From: Enchytraeus crypticus
Taxonomy: Eukaryota; Annelida; Clitellata; Enchytraeida; Enchytraeidae
DNA length: 64,000 nucleotides
Assembly: GCA_905160935.1 (NCBI GenBank)
Contig: CAJHZI010000802.1
Location: 478,060 to 542,059, forward strand
Reading direction: 5' to 3'
The notes beneath the pieces are model-generated. The model saw only the letters and a list, made by a program, of their open reading frames with translations. It was not told the origin of the DNA and searched no databases. Positions 34,080 through 47,448 of the stretch are shown one piece after another (the first letter of the stretch is position 1; each line of letters begins with the position of its first letter). Position numbers and translations under genes: made by a program.

Positions 34080-34260
34080 ATTTAGCAAAAGCCAAAGCCA
34101 AGTTAAACGTCAGTTTTCTGCATCGAAAATATGACACTTCCTTAACTTTTTCACACTTTCCAATCTCCTTGCTCATGCTGACAGACGAAACTGGAGTTAA
34201 TTGTTGGTGACGTTCCTTGCATAGTGATCTCCATGCCATTATTTCGTTGGCAGGTGCCTT
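34080..34260 (-). mobile_element. Decayed SINE fragment
   Basis: gttaaacgtcagttttctgc at 34104-34123 matches the shared SINE 3' motif on the minus strand. The rest is too diverged to place. Confidence 0.45.
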
Positions 34261-34865
34261 TCTGGGTCTTTCGTCGGTACCCTCTTAACAAGCCACTGGC
34301 TTAGCCCCAGTTTCTTTTTGACATGAATAGAAACACATAGCATAGGGCGTACCTAACGAATAATAATTGAAATATAAAATGCAGAAATATAAAATATAGC
34401 ATGACAAAATAGATCTTAAGGATCCGAAAGGTTTTCCATATTCCATGTAGTTGTAAGTGTTTTGAAGTATTGCATATTTATTTTTACTTAGTAGACCTTC
34501 TCTTCAAGCTAATTCTTACATGATTATACCTGCGCGCATAAGCCGTGAATTTCTCTAGTTTTCCGGCTACCTGTAAAATATCCTCCTATAATTAAATATA
34601 TCGTTAATCCCCTAAAGTCGTTTGCCCCATATTGTAGAGTTTTTTAGGGCAGGGAACAGTTTTTACTGGACCAGGTCAACGGAATTAGCCGTTTCATTCT
34701 AATCTCCGCACGATTCTCAAAGTGTTCATTTCTGAATAGATGTATTGTGTCCAGACAAGAGCATATTAGGGGGTAAGAGTGGAACGGCTTACCTTGTGGA
34801 CTGGATTCAAGTGGATTGCTGGATTTTTATGTTATTTTGGACCGTGTTTTTATTTTGGAACGTGC

Positions 34866-34990
34866 CTGGGGTCAGTGGCGATGTCGGTAAGATCTTCAAT
34901 CGCAGATCACTATGTGCGGCTTACAAATCCTGTGCTGGCCTGTCAATGACAGCGCTTTCGAGTGAGGAAACTGACGTTAACATTAGTTTT
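34866..34990 (+). mobile_element. tRNA-derived SINE, main family (diverged)
   Basis: gtcagtggcgatgtcggtaa, then cttacaaatcc at the B-box position (two changes) and gagtgaggaaactgacgtta. Confidence 0.88.
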
Positions 34991-34999
34991 GGACCCTCG

Positions 35000-35500
35000 T
35001 ATTTTCACTAATTACTAGATTTTACTAGTGGTCTCGACATTGGTTCCCAGTGCTCGATGTTTTCATGAATGGCTGGTATAACTTTCTTGTTGTTTTGTTC
35101 TGTTTTTGTGATCCATTCAGAAGCCAGGTTGTGTCATAGTTGATAGACAGTCAGATTAGTACTACTAAATCAGTATTTAATATATCCAATAAGATGTTTA
35201 AGCCGAACTCTGTAAATATTCAATATTTACAGGCCCTACATATATTTTGTTAGCGAAAAAGAAGGTATCTTTTGAAGTGCTTTGCAATCGCTAACAAAAT
35301 GTGATATTTTAAATTTTAAACATAGTTACTAGCGGCGCTAATAATTGCGATATTTTATTTATTTTTTTTTAAAAATCCGTTACTAAAGAATTTAAATGTT
35401 AGTCGATCATCAGTCTACAACTAATTAAGCCCGAGATATACGGACTGGGTCTGAATCTGTAGCCTTATCGGTTAGGCGCCCGTTTGCGGATCAGTAGGTG
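35000..35500. other. No gene recognised
   Basis: AT-rich, nothing identified. Confidence 0.6.
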
Positions 35501-35502
35501 TC

Positions 35503-35508
35503 TGCCTT

Positions 35509-35539
<31 letters not shown>

Positions 35540-35628
35540 GCGTCTCTCTCTATCTTTCTTTCTCTCTCTTTCTCTCTTTATCTTTTTCTCTCTCTTTCTA
35601 TCTATCTCTATCTCTCACTCTCTCTCTT

Positions 35629-35667
<39 letters not shown>

Positions 35668-35722
35668 ATCTATCACTCACTCTCTTTCTATCTCTTCGAT
35701 CTCTTTCTCTCTTTCTCTTCTA
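35503..35722. repeat. (TC)n-rich microsatellite
   Basis: TCTC/TTTC mixed run that leads directly into a 28-bp minisatellite. Confidence 0.95.
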
Positions 35723-35938
35723 TCAGAGAGCTGCCTTCAGTTCTCTTCTATCAGATAGCTGCCTTCAGTTCTCTTCTATCAGAGAGCTGCCTTCAGTTCT
35801 CTTCTATCAGAGAGCTGCCTTCAGTTCCTTCTATCAGAGAGCTGCCTTCAATTCTCTTCTATCAGAGAGCTGCCTTCAGTTCTCTTCGATCAGAGAGCTG
35901 CCTTCAGTTCTCTTCTATCAGAGAGCTGCCTTCAGTTA
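35722..35938. repeat. 28-bp minisatellite, about 8 copies
   Basis: Units ttctcttctatcagagagct then gccttcag. One unit lacks two bases and one has gat for tat. Confidence 0.93.
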
Positions 35939-36000
35939 GGCTTTAAATCTATTGCGTTACGTGATAGAATAGCCTTATTAAAATATAATAGTATTCCAAA

Positions 36001-36265
36001 TGTGGCGATGGATATGGCACAACGGCTAAAATCTTCCCCTCGGAAGCAAGTGGCCTGGGTTCAAGACTCGGGTCAGTTTGCAAAAAAGGACATCCCCTAG
36101 GGCCTAGGAGTCCTGGAATGTTTATGTTTCGGAGCTTTTGCTGCTAATTGCCACTATCAACAGCAAGGATACGATTAATCGTGGAAAGAAAGCAGTCTCG
36201 AAGACCGGTCGCCAACTATTCCAATGCTATAGAAATGGTCGTTAAAATAAAGAACTGTTCCATTA
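36001..36265 (+). mobile_element. tRNA-derived SINE, separate single-copy family
   Basis: The head shows A box tggcacaacgg and B box gggttcaagactc at tRNA-like spacing. The body (ctcgaagaccggtcgccaac) is unlike the other families. Ends gaaatggtcgttaaaataaa, with the cgttaaa motif shared with the other families. Confidence 0.7.
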
Positions 36266-36644
36266 GCTAGATGAGTAATCTAAACGGACTGACGATTTAA
36301 AAGTAAAAAAGAATTCGCTATTAAAGCTCTTTAGTGACTACAACATCTAACATTCACAGGAACGGCAAATGGATAACGTACTATAAACTGGACGACTGAA
36401 GTCTCTGTCAGAAGTCGTGCTGCGTCTGTTTGAAGATTATTGATTGATTGATTCCTTCATTCATTATTCTTCTATTTTCACACATCAGATTTTATGAGGA
36501 TTATGTTGAATATATAGAGCTGCCGTTGTTCTAAAGTTGTTCAATGGTTTGAGACTACAATGCCTGCAGGCCGAGCGAGTGATTGTGAAATGAGATATTC
36601 GCCGCTTGTACAAACTTATTGATCTCTTAACCGGTCACTCAGGT

Positions 36645-36822
36645 TACATATGATCACTTTATACTCAGAGTTGATATGGTAAAGCGCTGAATATCATCAC
36701 TTTATACTCAGAGTTGATATGGTAAAGCGCTGAATATCATCACTTAATACTCAGAGTTGATATAGTAAAGCGCTGAATATCACCGCATTATACCCAGCGT
36801 TGATTTAGTAAAACGTTTAATG
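36645..36822. repeat. 43-bp repeat, about 4 copies
   Basis: Units atcactttatactcagagtt then gatatggtaaagcgctgaat, the last one diverged. Confidence 0.9.
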
Positions 36823-36829
36823 TCGAAAT

Positions 36830-37610
36830 GTGGTAAATGTGTAAATGTCGAAATTTCATAATTATTTTAAAATTTTAAATGTTCAATATTGCATTTAAAA
36901 TTATCGCTACATCAATGTTAAAGATCTGAATTTGAATTAAATAACGCATTTCGATCTGAGATTGTAAGCTTATTAGTGAAATATTGAATGTCTAGGTAAA
37001 AATATTGACGATCGATTAAATTGGCAAGTGATGTAGATATTTGGATTAACGGTTACGCTAAATATAGAAATAAATAAATAAATAAATCTGGTTAAGTTGC
37101 AAAAAAGAAAGCGAGGCCTTGAAACGACCAAAAATACAATTTCAGGATTTTGTTTAGATTTTTAATGGAGATTCTTTTTTTATTTTTACATTAAATTTTT
37201 AGACTTTGTCAGCCTCGATCAAGACTATATTCATTTAGGTTAATTATGCCGACTTTTAAGGCCTTTTAAATGTATTTCTGCGATTACAAATTTCCGAGAT
37301 AACTGATTTGTGATTTTAAGGAGATTTTTGAAGAATTTTCAGTCTTAAATAGATTTCTAGTTTCTGAGTCGACGATTGAGATGATGATTACGATTAACCT
37401 GAAACTTTTGTGGCAACAATTTATTTATTTTCAGGTCTCTAAATAAGGGTGTGACAAAAATGTTATTATCAAAGGACATCTGACCAGCTCAGTCCGAATC
37501 ATTCAGTATTATCAGATCATGTAATTGAGTTTGGCTGGATTTCTGCAGTGCTTTCTCTATTGCTCTTGTATTGTTAGGCTATTTGGTAAACATTTAAAAA
37601 TGAGATTATA
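36830..37610. other. No gene recognised
   Basis: AT-rich, nothing identified. Confidence 0.6.
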
Positions 37611-37611
37611 T

Positions 37612-37840
37612 ATAGGGGCTTGATATAGCGCACTTATAGTGTTAAGAGGCGCGTCGGTTAAACGAAGCTAAGCTCCATTGCGCCGGTTAGTACTTTGTGG
37701 GCGACAACCTTGGAAGACCGAGTGTTGACAGTTTTGAAAGAAAAAATCCCAAGGGTGTTGGAAGGTTATTCTTAAATCCGCGCCGGCTGCAATTGATGCG
37801 CCAACAAAAATCAACGCTTACTAATTATCTTGGAGAGGAA
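37612..37840 (+). mobile_element. 5S rRNA-derived SINE, second copy
   Basis: 5S-like gaagctaagctcca, then ggttagtactttgtgggcga and cttggaagaccgagtgttga. The body agggtgttggaaggttattc then cgcgccggctgcaattgatg is shared with 27.5 kb. Confidence 0.85.
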
Positions 37841-38148
37841 TGGAGGAAATAACCAAAACTACAAAAACCAAGAGAGGAAACTATGTATCACATGCGGTAT
37901 GTCATGTGTGTAACTATACGAACAAAAAATTTTTTAATATAGGGACTATGATATATGGCTTACAATAAAGTCAATATAGAGTTAACTAATAATATAATAA
38001 CATACATAATCTCCGACAATTTCCATAGAATTGACTCCGCCGGTGACGGTCTTCGAGACTACCTTACAGGTTCCTGGCAGGTTATTATCAATCCTTTCAA
38101 TTATTAAACATATGGACCTATTTGCTATTGAAAGCGCCAATTAGCAGT

Positions 38149-38153
<5 letters not shown>

Positions 38154-38183
<30 letters not shown>
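38154..38183. repeat. (GA)n microsatellite
   Basis: Perfect GA run. Confidence 0.95.
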
Positions 38184-38186
<3 letters not shown>

Positions 38187-38277
38187 CTAACACTCTACCT
38201 AGCTCTTTGCGTTAATTTGGTACACGATAATCATTTTTTAAGATGATTGAAGGCTGTAGTTGTGTAGTAGGTAGGTT

Positions 38278-38362
38278 ATAGTGTGTTTAAAGTTAAGGTT
38301 CAGAAGCACACGGCTTCTCTTCAAGACGACTCGACACACTCGAGCTACCGTCACAAAGATTA
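38278..38362. repeat. Dispersed repeat (also 46.65 and 47.0 kb)
   Basis: Shares gtgtgtttaa, ggttcagaagc and cttctcttca, then cacactc.agctaccgtc, with 46651-46685 and 47000-47090. Origin unknown. Confidence 0.6.
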
Positions 38363-38756
38363 AGGTAACAGTAACTTACTGGTAAGTCACTGGTATATAA
38401 CTAACCGTGCAGTAACTAGAACTGCAATATACCATGTGGAGAATATCATTTGCTGTAGTAGTGAGCATAGACTAATGCCCTCTAATAGCAATCGATCTGA
38501 AGGTGTGGCCGTTTAGATTTACTTATATTTGCATTTATTACGGTAGACGAGAGTTCTTGTGATCTCAGTGCTTTCTAGACTATGCTACTCCCGTCTGTTA
38601 ATACTGTATTAATTATAAGCGCGTAGGCAGTGGATGATATAAAATAATGCTTTCTATATCTTGGTACGCCTATTCATGTATAGAAAATAGAAACATTATT
38701 AAAATCTTAATTAATTAATTAAGCCTTTGATAAATGTATATATTTATAATATGGCT

Positions 38757-38758
38757 AT

Positions 38759-38831
<73 letters not shown>

Positions 38832-38990
38832 TATATATATATATATATATATAGTATATATACGATGTATAATATATATATATATTTATATATATATACA
38901 TAAACAGTAGCCTATATGCACTATACAGTACAAATATATAATAATGGTAATAATAATATATTATTATTATTATATATATACTATAATATA

Positions 38991-39043
<53 letters not shown>

Positions 39044-39088
39044 TATATACAGTATATATACATACTATATAATATATATATATACATA

Positions 39089-39152
<64 letters not shown>

Positions 39153-39166
39153 TCTATATATATAGT
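38757..39166. repeat. (TA)n-dominated region
   Basis: About 400 bp of TA runs broken by taata, gtata and ctata variants, with much internal self-complementarity. Confidence 0.92.
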
Positions 39167-39551
39167 ATATCACAATTCCCCACTACAGAATCCGACCACC
39201 GCTCTAGTATTGTGTATTTATATAGTTATATACATGTATGTGTATTTGAAATATCTCCAGAACGGAAGTAGATCTACCGCACTGTCGTGACCGCGTGTTT
39301 GTCTACACGCACAATACTGGACCAATGCGGCCTATGTGAACACACAGTCATTCTTATCACATTATACCACCATAGGCTCTATTTTCTATTTGACTAAACG
39401 GGGCTATTTCTTCTATGGCATTGTTATTACACGATTTTAATTGCGGATGATTGTGGTGGACATGTACTGCTAAATTAGGACAGCTATATAGTCAAGAAAT
39501 TAGGAGAAATATGTGTCATTAATGCAACATTATATAAAGCTGGTAAAAGCT

Positions 39552-39678
39552 AATAAAGCTAATGTAGTCAGTTTCCTCGCACGAAAGCGATGTCATTGAC
39601 GGGCGAGCCCAGGATTTGAACCCCGCACATACTGATCCGCTGTCGAATATCTTACCGACCTCACCACTGACTCCGGCC
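39552..39678 (-). mobile_element. tRNA-derived SINE, main family
   Basis: Minus strand: A-box and B-box pieces (ggttcaaatcctgggctcgc) and the shared tail. Confidence 0.9.
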
Positions 39679-39957
39679 ATAACAAATTCTAGTGTCCACA
39701 AAGGTAGCCTAATAGAGCTCGAAGAGATTATACGATCACATGCGGCTTTCGGTGGATCACTGTGCTAGTATGCCTCAGTATTTGTTTGTGTGTGGTTGCT
39801 TATTTGTCGTCGTTTGCTGTGTGTGTCTACATGCTAGTATGTGGGAGCCGATTCTGATGTTTCCTCGGAAATTTGACAGTTTATCGGTAAAAAGTTCTTC
39901 CTGCGGTTCACCGTGGTGTGTGCGTGTATGTGTGCCTATGTACGCATACATGTGGTT

Positions 39958-40064
39958 GTGTGAGTACGTACGTATGTGTGTGTGTGTGAGTATGTATGTA
40001 TGTGTGTCTGTATGTATGTGGTTGTGTGAGTATGTAGATATACGTATATATACATGTATGTATG

Positions 40065-40098
<34 letters not shown>

Positions 40099-40124
40099 TG
40101 TATGTATGTATGTGTGTGTGTCTG
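39958..40124. repeat. (TGTA)n microsatellite
   Basis: TATG/TGTG runs. The surrounding 166-codon open frame (39740-40240) is a by-product. Confidence 0.92.
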
Positions 40125-41358
40125 TATGTGTGTTAGACCATAAAAATGGCTTGATTATATCTACACGAATAGTCTCATCTCCTCATATAACCGTAGATCA
40201 TACTCATCTCTACCTGGAAACCATTGTCCTCCCAGTGTGATCAGTCTTTGAAGTACTTGCAGTAGCTTAGAGGTTTAACAAACTGTAGCAAACCCACGTA
40301 TCCCTGGTCGTTTATTCTCTCTCTCTCGCTCTCTCTCTCGCTCTCTCTCTCTCTCTACCGGTTAATTAATTCTGAGATAAGTGTGTATTTCAGTCGTTTT
40401 TGCATTATACATGGTATAAACATAGTTATAGACGGTGGTCAGCTAGATAAGATGTGTATCATCTTCCCTGGCCGTTGTTCTAGTTTTTACAGACTGTTTG
40501 ATATCCTGTGTTTCTGGGAATTTTTTATTTTATTTCTTTTAAATGTTTATTTCTATTTGTATTTGTCAGTGATTGGGTGTTAATGCTGAAATAAACACAT
40601 ATCTCTCTCTCTATTTTTATCTATCTCTTGGTATCCTGTTTTATCTCTCGGCATCCCTATATCTATGTCTCTTTATATATCACTTTACTGTTTTTAGACT
40701 TTAGTGTCCTAATGTATATCTGCTAAAATGTAAATATCTGTTATATCATGTTTTTGCCTAATCGTATACCATAAATAGTATGATAAGTAAATGCGGATAA
40801 CCTTAGTACGGTGCTGTGACATAACCTTCTATCTCATGTAATACAGTAATTTAGACAATATCACTGTGACCTTGATCTAAGTCTAGTGATGAAATGAGAC
40901 TTAGCACATAATCGACTACTGCACATAATGCTCGCATCAGTTCAGGTGCAGTTGATTGATTGATTCACGCCCCTGTGCAAAACTTAACGTCCTGAAACTC
41001 GTTAGGTATATGTACACACTGATCTCTCCTGACTCGAAGCTTCGTCTGAAATCTGAGACCCGAATCCAAAGTTGTGTAAATGTATGCAATAGCCCGATTT
41101 GTGTGGTTTAGATTTTATAGACGATGCGTCATAATGGGATGATTAGCAGAGTCTCAGATGAATTTATTAACATTTTATTCTTTTGCGTTCAAACTTTTTA
41201 TTTGTTTATTTTGTCACAATTTTATTAATGACAAACATACTTAATTAGAAACTAAACAAATAACCAGGAAGAGGGTTACAACTTACACAATAGAGCTCTG
41301 TGAAGTAATTCAGTCAGTAGCACCTACTAAGAATAACAAATACGTTTATTAAATTTCT

Positions 41359-41360
<2 letters not shown>
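40125..41360. other. No gene recognised
   Basis: AT-rich, with a short TC tract at 40315-40358. Nothing else identified. Confidence 0.6.
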
Positions 41361-41361
<1 letters not shown>

Positions 41362-41389
<28 letters not shown>

Positions 41390-41450
41390 AGGTTTAACGT
41401 CCGTTTCCTCATCCAGGGATGATGTCAGGGACGTCCCCACAGCACACATA
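41362..41450 (-). mobile_element. ATT-tailed SINE-like fragment
   Basis: On the minus strand: ggacgtccctgacatcatcc then gaggaaacggacgttaaacc and (TTA)n. The same end occurs at 2876-2930 and, in the other orientation, at 59838-59900. Confidence 0.75.
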
Positions 41451-41570
41451 ACTACAGATCAATTCACCCAGATCAATCTACAAAAGAAATGTGCTGAGGA
41501 GAAGTAGGGTCCTAAACGAAAGCCAGTCCGGTGATCAAAAATAGTCAGAGTAGGTTGATTATGTCACTTA

Positions 41571-41674
41571 TCAGAGAGAGAGAGAGGGAGAGTGTGGAAA
41601 AGAGAAGGAGAGAGAGAGAGGTGGAAGGAGAGAGAGAGGGAGAGAGATAGAGAGACAGAGAAACAGAGAGAGAA

Positions 41675-41726
<52 letters not shown>

Positions 41727-41744
41727 CTCTTATATATATATAAT

Positions 41745-41803
<59 letters not shown>

Positions 41804-41890
41804 GACAAAGAGCGAGAGAAAAAATAGAGATACGGAGAGAGAGAGAGAGAACGAGACAGAGAGAGACTGAGAGAGAAAGAGAAAGAAAGA
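41571..41890. repeat. Compound (GA)n(TA)n(GA)n microsatellite
   Basis: GA-rich arms on each side of a TA-rich core of about 120 bp. Confidence 0.93.
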
Positions 41891-42755
41891 GATTTTCGGC
41901 ACTGTTCAATTAGAGACTCTAACATTAGAGCTTTAATCGTTCAGTTAATATTTCAGATTTTATTACGATTTTGTTTGTTTTATTTGTTTGCTTTTAATTA
42001 TCAAACGTTATACTGATGACTTGTTTACAGATCCGCTTTGTTCTGAGGAATTTCATCTAACATTCATTTCAACATGATCCTAGTTTACTGTTGGATTTAT
42101 CTGAAGCGGTATTTTGGATTAAATATAATCCAGATATTGTCGCCCATGGACATGTAGAATTCTAATTATCTGTTAGTCACTAAACTGCCGAATGCTATTA
42201 AGTCATAAAACTGCTTATTAGTCATAATTGCAGTTGTTTATACGTAGGATATATCTTAATGACAAATCTACTGATCGATTTATAGACAATTCTAGAAGCT
42301 CTATTGAGTTCCTGAAGTTTTATTAGGCAGCCTAGTCCTAAATGCTGACTGCAAGTTAGATGTCAACGCTGAGTAAAAGCTGAGTAAATGATGAAACTAC
42401 ACGAAACTCCTAAAAACTGACTATTAAAAAACCAAGATTAATGATCATTGTTCTGGATAGATTTCATGGTCAAATGTAAAAAAAAAAAAAAAAAATCAGT
42501 GGATAGAATCAATTAGTGGAAGAAACTATTTCTAAAAATTAACTGCTATAAAAGATTAAATGTCTTTTTTCTGTTTAGATTTCATGAATGAATGTATACA
42601 CAACCTGGAAACATCTGTGGATAGAATCTATTAGTGGAATACGAGTGGTATATTAATAGTGGAATATTATTAATAATTATCATTGATTTATGAATTCGTC
42701 ATAAATTCATTTCAATCGGTGTACTACAGTCCTTTGAATAAAATAATCTGAGAAT
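41890..42755. other. Upstream of SHANK exon 1, no gene recognised
   Basis: AT-rich, with an A run at 42479-42496. No TATA or initiator can be assigned. The true promoter may be further left or belong to an unseen 5' exon. Confidence 0.5.
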
Positions 42756-42800
42756 TAGACTTGCCGACTGTATCTTGCTGCGAGCCTGTCCACTGAAGCT

Positions 42801-42908
42801 ATGGCTAAGTCCCTCCAGTCGACACTGCGCCGGGATGAGTCTCATGCGGCAGGGAATTCTGAATCCAGTGTCCATATCCGGTTCCGGGTGCCTGACATCG
42901 ATCAGCAG
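42801..42908 (+). CDS. SHANK: SHANK exon 1: start and first strand of SPN domain
   Basis: Encodes 36 residues, from [14 protein letters not shown] to [13 protein letters not shown]. The exon ends CAG with donor gttaga, phase 0. The VHIRFRVPD segment matches the opening beta strand of the SHANK SPN domain. The first 23 residues are polar and less conserved, as expected for the family N-terminus. The promoter is not recognised. Confidence 0.9.
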
Positions 42909-45900
42909 GTTAGAAATAGATCCATCGTTTTGTGATTACTATTAACGATGCTGAATGTCTTATGTATTTTTTTATGTCTATGCAGTTCTATGCATTTTTT
43001 ATTTGTTATTTTTAACCAGTTAGGCATATTTGCTCTCTATTTTTAGATTGTTTATTATTATTTCATAATGATATAGACGTAAGGGTTTCATTTTTGATTT
43101 CAATGTAATAGATAAATCGCAAGCAGCGTTGTTAAATATTCATAAATAAATCGATAATGCAAGGCCATGTAGCCAGTGCTTATCAGATTGAATGGGTTAC
43201 ACTTTAGATTATTTTATGTTAAACTGTTAGCTGTTAGATTCAATCCTAATCTAATCTAGATTGCTGGCGTACTATATCTTTAACACTTCCTGGATGATAT
43301 TGTTTCCTTTCAGTTTATTCGGATTATGTCTACTTTCTATGTCTGCTTTCTTTGTCTACTTTCTATATGTACCTATTATATCTACTTTCTATGTCTACTA
43401 TTTATGTCCAATTTCTCTGTCTACTTTCTATATCTACTTTCTATGTCTACTTTCTATATCTACTTTCTATGGTGTTTTTGAGTAAATCAACTTCTCGTAG
43501 TTCAGAGGTCGCGGGTTCAACAGTACAACTGTGAAAATAGACGTTAAACTTAGAATGTGGAATGTGTTCTATCCAGTTCTTCTTCCACTCTCTAATGGCC
43601 TATCTGCACCCATTAATCCACTCAAATACTCCAGCCAACGGCCATTAGTATTAGTCAAAGTTTGGGTTCCAGGTTATTAAATGGATTGGACAGATTAATG
43701 GTTTGATATGAACTCATAGGCTTTCACTACCTGTATACCAGTAGGGTGTGGCTAGGGCGTGGCTCTCTATTGATTGACACTACCTGTAGGGCGTGGCTAG
43801 GGCGTGGCTCTCTATTGATTGACACTACCTATAGGCTGTAGAGCGTGGCTAGGGCGTGGCTCTTTATTGATCGACACTACCAGTAGGGCGTGGCTAGGGA
43901 GTGGCTCTCTATTGATTGACGCTACCTGTAGGGCGTGGCTCTCTATTGATTGACACTACCTGTAGGCGTGGCTCTCTATTGATTGACACTTGACGTAGAA
44001 GTGCTTGCACTAACTATACAAATACCTGATTAGACTGATAACTAATAGGATGATAACTGATAGACTGATAACTGATAGACTGATAACTGATAGACTGATA
44101 ACTGATAGACTGATAACTGATAGACTGATAACATAGACCGATAGACTGATCACCGATAGACTGATAACTGATAGACTGATAACTTATAGGTTGATAGACT
44201 GATAGACTGAAAACTGATAGACTGATAACTGACAGACTGATAACTGATAGACTGATAACTAATAGGCTGATAACTGATAGACTGATAACTAATAGGCTGA
44301 TAACTGATAGACTGAAAACTAATAGGCTGATAACTGATAGGTTGATAGACTGATAACTGATAGACTGATAATTGATAGACTGATAACTGACAGACTGATA
44401 ACTGATAGACTGATAACTGACAGACTGATAGCTGATAGACTGATAACTAATAGCTGATTACTGATAGACTGATAAAAGGCTGATAACTGATAGACTGATA
44501 ACTAATAGACTGATAACTGATAGGCTTATAGACCTGTCACTGATAGACTGATAACTGATAGACTGATCACCGATAGACTGATAACTGATAGACTGATAAC
44601 TTATAGGTTGATAGACTGATAGACTGAAAACTGATAGACTGATAACTGACAGACTGATAACTGATAGACTGATAACTAATAGGCTGATAACTGATAGACT
44701 GATAACTAATAGGCTGATAACTGATAGACTGAAAACTAATAGGCTGATAACTGATAGGTTGATAGACTGATAACTGATAGACTGATAATTGATAGACTGA
44801 TAACTGACAGACTGATAACTGATAGACTGATAACTGACAGACTGATAGCTGATAGACTGATAACTAATAGGCTGATTACTGATAGACTGATAACTAATAG
44901 GCTGATAACTGATAGACTGATAACTAATAGGCTGATAACTGATAGGCTTATCACTTATAGACCTGTCACTGATAGACTGACAACTGATTGACTGATAGGC
45001 TGATCACGGAAAGGCTCATTGCTTATATCATCATGGACATACTGGGATATGTATTTTATTAACATATAATCAAATTGATAAAGGAAACTATTGTAACTAA
45101 ATTCTAAAAGGGGACGTTGTTAAAGTGGTGTTTACATTTTAGTCTATTTAGTGTACTTAGCGAATAAGCCTGCAGTATTGCAAGCTTATTTCAGCGGATA
45201 AATTCATAGCCATTCAGTTTATAGTTAGTTAGCAATTAGCCTATTATACAACACAGCGAACTAAATTAATAAGATACACTAAAATAAATTCACTTCATTC
45301 AGCGAAATAAATTCATATTCCTCCTGTTTATAGTTAGCAATATTCTTATTATACAACACAATTTTCTTGATATACGGCTTTTGGAATTACTCAAATCAGT
45401 CCTCTAATATATTGCTATTAGGTCTAATCAATTAGGTTTAATTAATTGGGTTTAATTGATACATCTTCAAAGTATAATTAATTATTCAGCTTTATGCTAA
45501 AATTCACTTTTTCTCTCTAATAGAGCAATAGATAGCAGTCACTTATTAACTGTTTTAAAAGACAATACCAAGCTGTAAGAAACTTATCAACCTTTTAAAA
45601 ATTTTCCGTTCAGAAGTTAATCAAGCCTTTGAAGTAGTTTCTTATTAAAGTAGTAAATTATTATATTTTAAAATAAATTATTGAAGTCAGTAATAAATGA
45701 ATGATATAATCTGACATCGCTTTCGAGTGAAGAAACTGACGCTAACATTTGCTTTACCAGCTTTATAAATTTGTAAAGTAATCCCTTAGATAATTTAATA
45801 GTTTTAGTAATCTACATTTTACTCGCTATTGTCAGGGAAGGGGGATGGGGGAGAAAGGGGGTCCCCCTGCACCTTAGGTTAGCTGTTAGTAAAATTTTAT

Positions 45901-47417
45901 GATAAAAAGGCAAACCCAGGGCTGAACAAAATCTGTGGTCCCTGTATACTCAGTCGTCATCGTGTGGTGCATTGGCGCCTGTTTTGGTAGATTCTGCAAG
46001 AGACGTCCCTGATATTGCCTTATCGATAGGAACCAGATGTTTTTATTGATTGATTGAACAAAAGGGGGTTTAAAAATTGCCGACTCCTTAAAACGTTTCT
46101 GGATCCGCCACTGGTTGTTGTCATAGGCTACCATTTTCATAGCGTTTACTTTATAGATTTTTTTATTTTTTAATCTTTTAATTAATTAATAAATAATTTA
46201 TTTTAATTTTATTATATTTGTTATTTTTCATAGCTTTTTAACTTGGCAGCTTTGTGTTTTTGTGACTGTTTTAGACGTTGATGGTGTTTGGTCAGGATGA
46301 TACAGTATGGACTGCCAAACAGAGACTACTTGATACAGTGGGAAAGGTTCGTAATGTTGACCGTTAAACCGTTAATCCGAATGATTAATATTCAACTTAC
46401 AAATTCTAATTACTGATATCTAAAAATTATAATATATATCTCTCTCTCTAAATAATATATAATGATAATAATATAATAATTTATCTCCCGAATAATATAT
46501 AACGTATTATTAATATCTCTTATTGAAGAGATATTTTATGCCGACTCTAGTGAAACTGGAATTTAGGGGAAAATAATGATAATGACGATGAATATTGAAG
46601 AGACAATTTGCATTATTTTCTACTTGAAAACAATATAACATTTATGATGTAGTGTGTTTAACGTCAAGGTTCAGAAGCCTTAAATCTGACTTCATTCATT
46701 CCTAAAATAAACTATATAATAAATATAGTTGTATGTGTAAGATTCATGTATGGGTTACTATGCCTGAAATAAAGTAATAAATAAAATGGAATAGACAAGG
46801 AAGGGAATAAAAAAGTGAGTTTTGAAGAGCTTTTCCCTCCTTGAAGTTGAAGTGTCTCCCATACTTATAACGTTCGGAATCCTAATGTTACAACATACTT
46901 ACTGCTTCAGCAGCAATTAGCACTATTTCAAACACTTAAATGACGATTTCTTCTGTAATATAGGTGTTTTATTATTTAATAAATTAAGCAAAAAAGTAGA
47001 CTGTAGTGAGTTTAACGGCATGGTTAGAAAGCCGAACGTTTCTCTTCATGACGATTTTACACACTCTAGCTACCATCCAAACGTTTAGTTCAGAATTATT
47101 ACGGCCATCCCCTCGCGCAACGCACTGCAATATCATACGTGGCGAATTGTTGATTTAATCAAAATTGCAAAAATCAAAAATCAAATCTATTGCAAAAATC
47201 AAATCAATTGCAATAACAAATGGCAGAAGTAGAGAAACTAAAAGGCGAAAGCTTTACAAAAAGGGGGGGGGGGACTAAAAGCTCCTTTAGATCTTGAACA
47301 TATTTCTTGAAAAATTTATATACTGCAGATTGCTAGAACACAAATTTAGAGAGATTGAATAATGGGTGGGGGTGATTAAATCTTCAGGATACCATTAACA
47401 ATAGCCGAGGCTCCTGA

Positions 47418-47448
<31 letters not shown>

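Larger units (their letters stand above)
42909..46274 (+). other. SHANK: SHANK intron 1
   Basis: About 3.4 kb. From left to right it holds a 13-bp minisatellite (43328-43470), a roughly 45-bp array (43735-43990), the 15-bp/417-bp array (44030-44990), a fragment of the main tRNA-derived SINE (45711-45770) and a CAAT-tailed repeat on the minus strand (45935-46060). No coding potential was recognised inside. Confidence 0.85.

Noticed and set aside
35484-35939. 151-codon SLSLSL/ELPSVLFYQRAAF frame
   Set aside because: Made of a TC microsatellite plus a 28-bp minisatellite.
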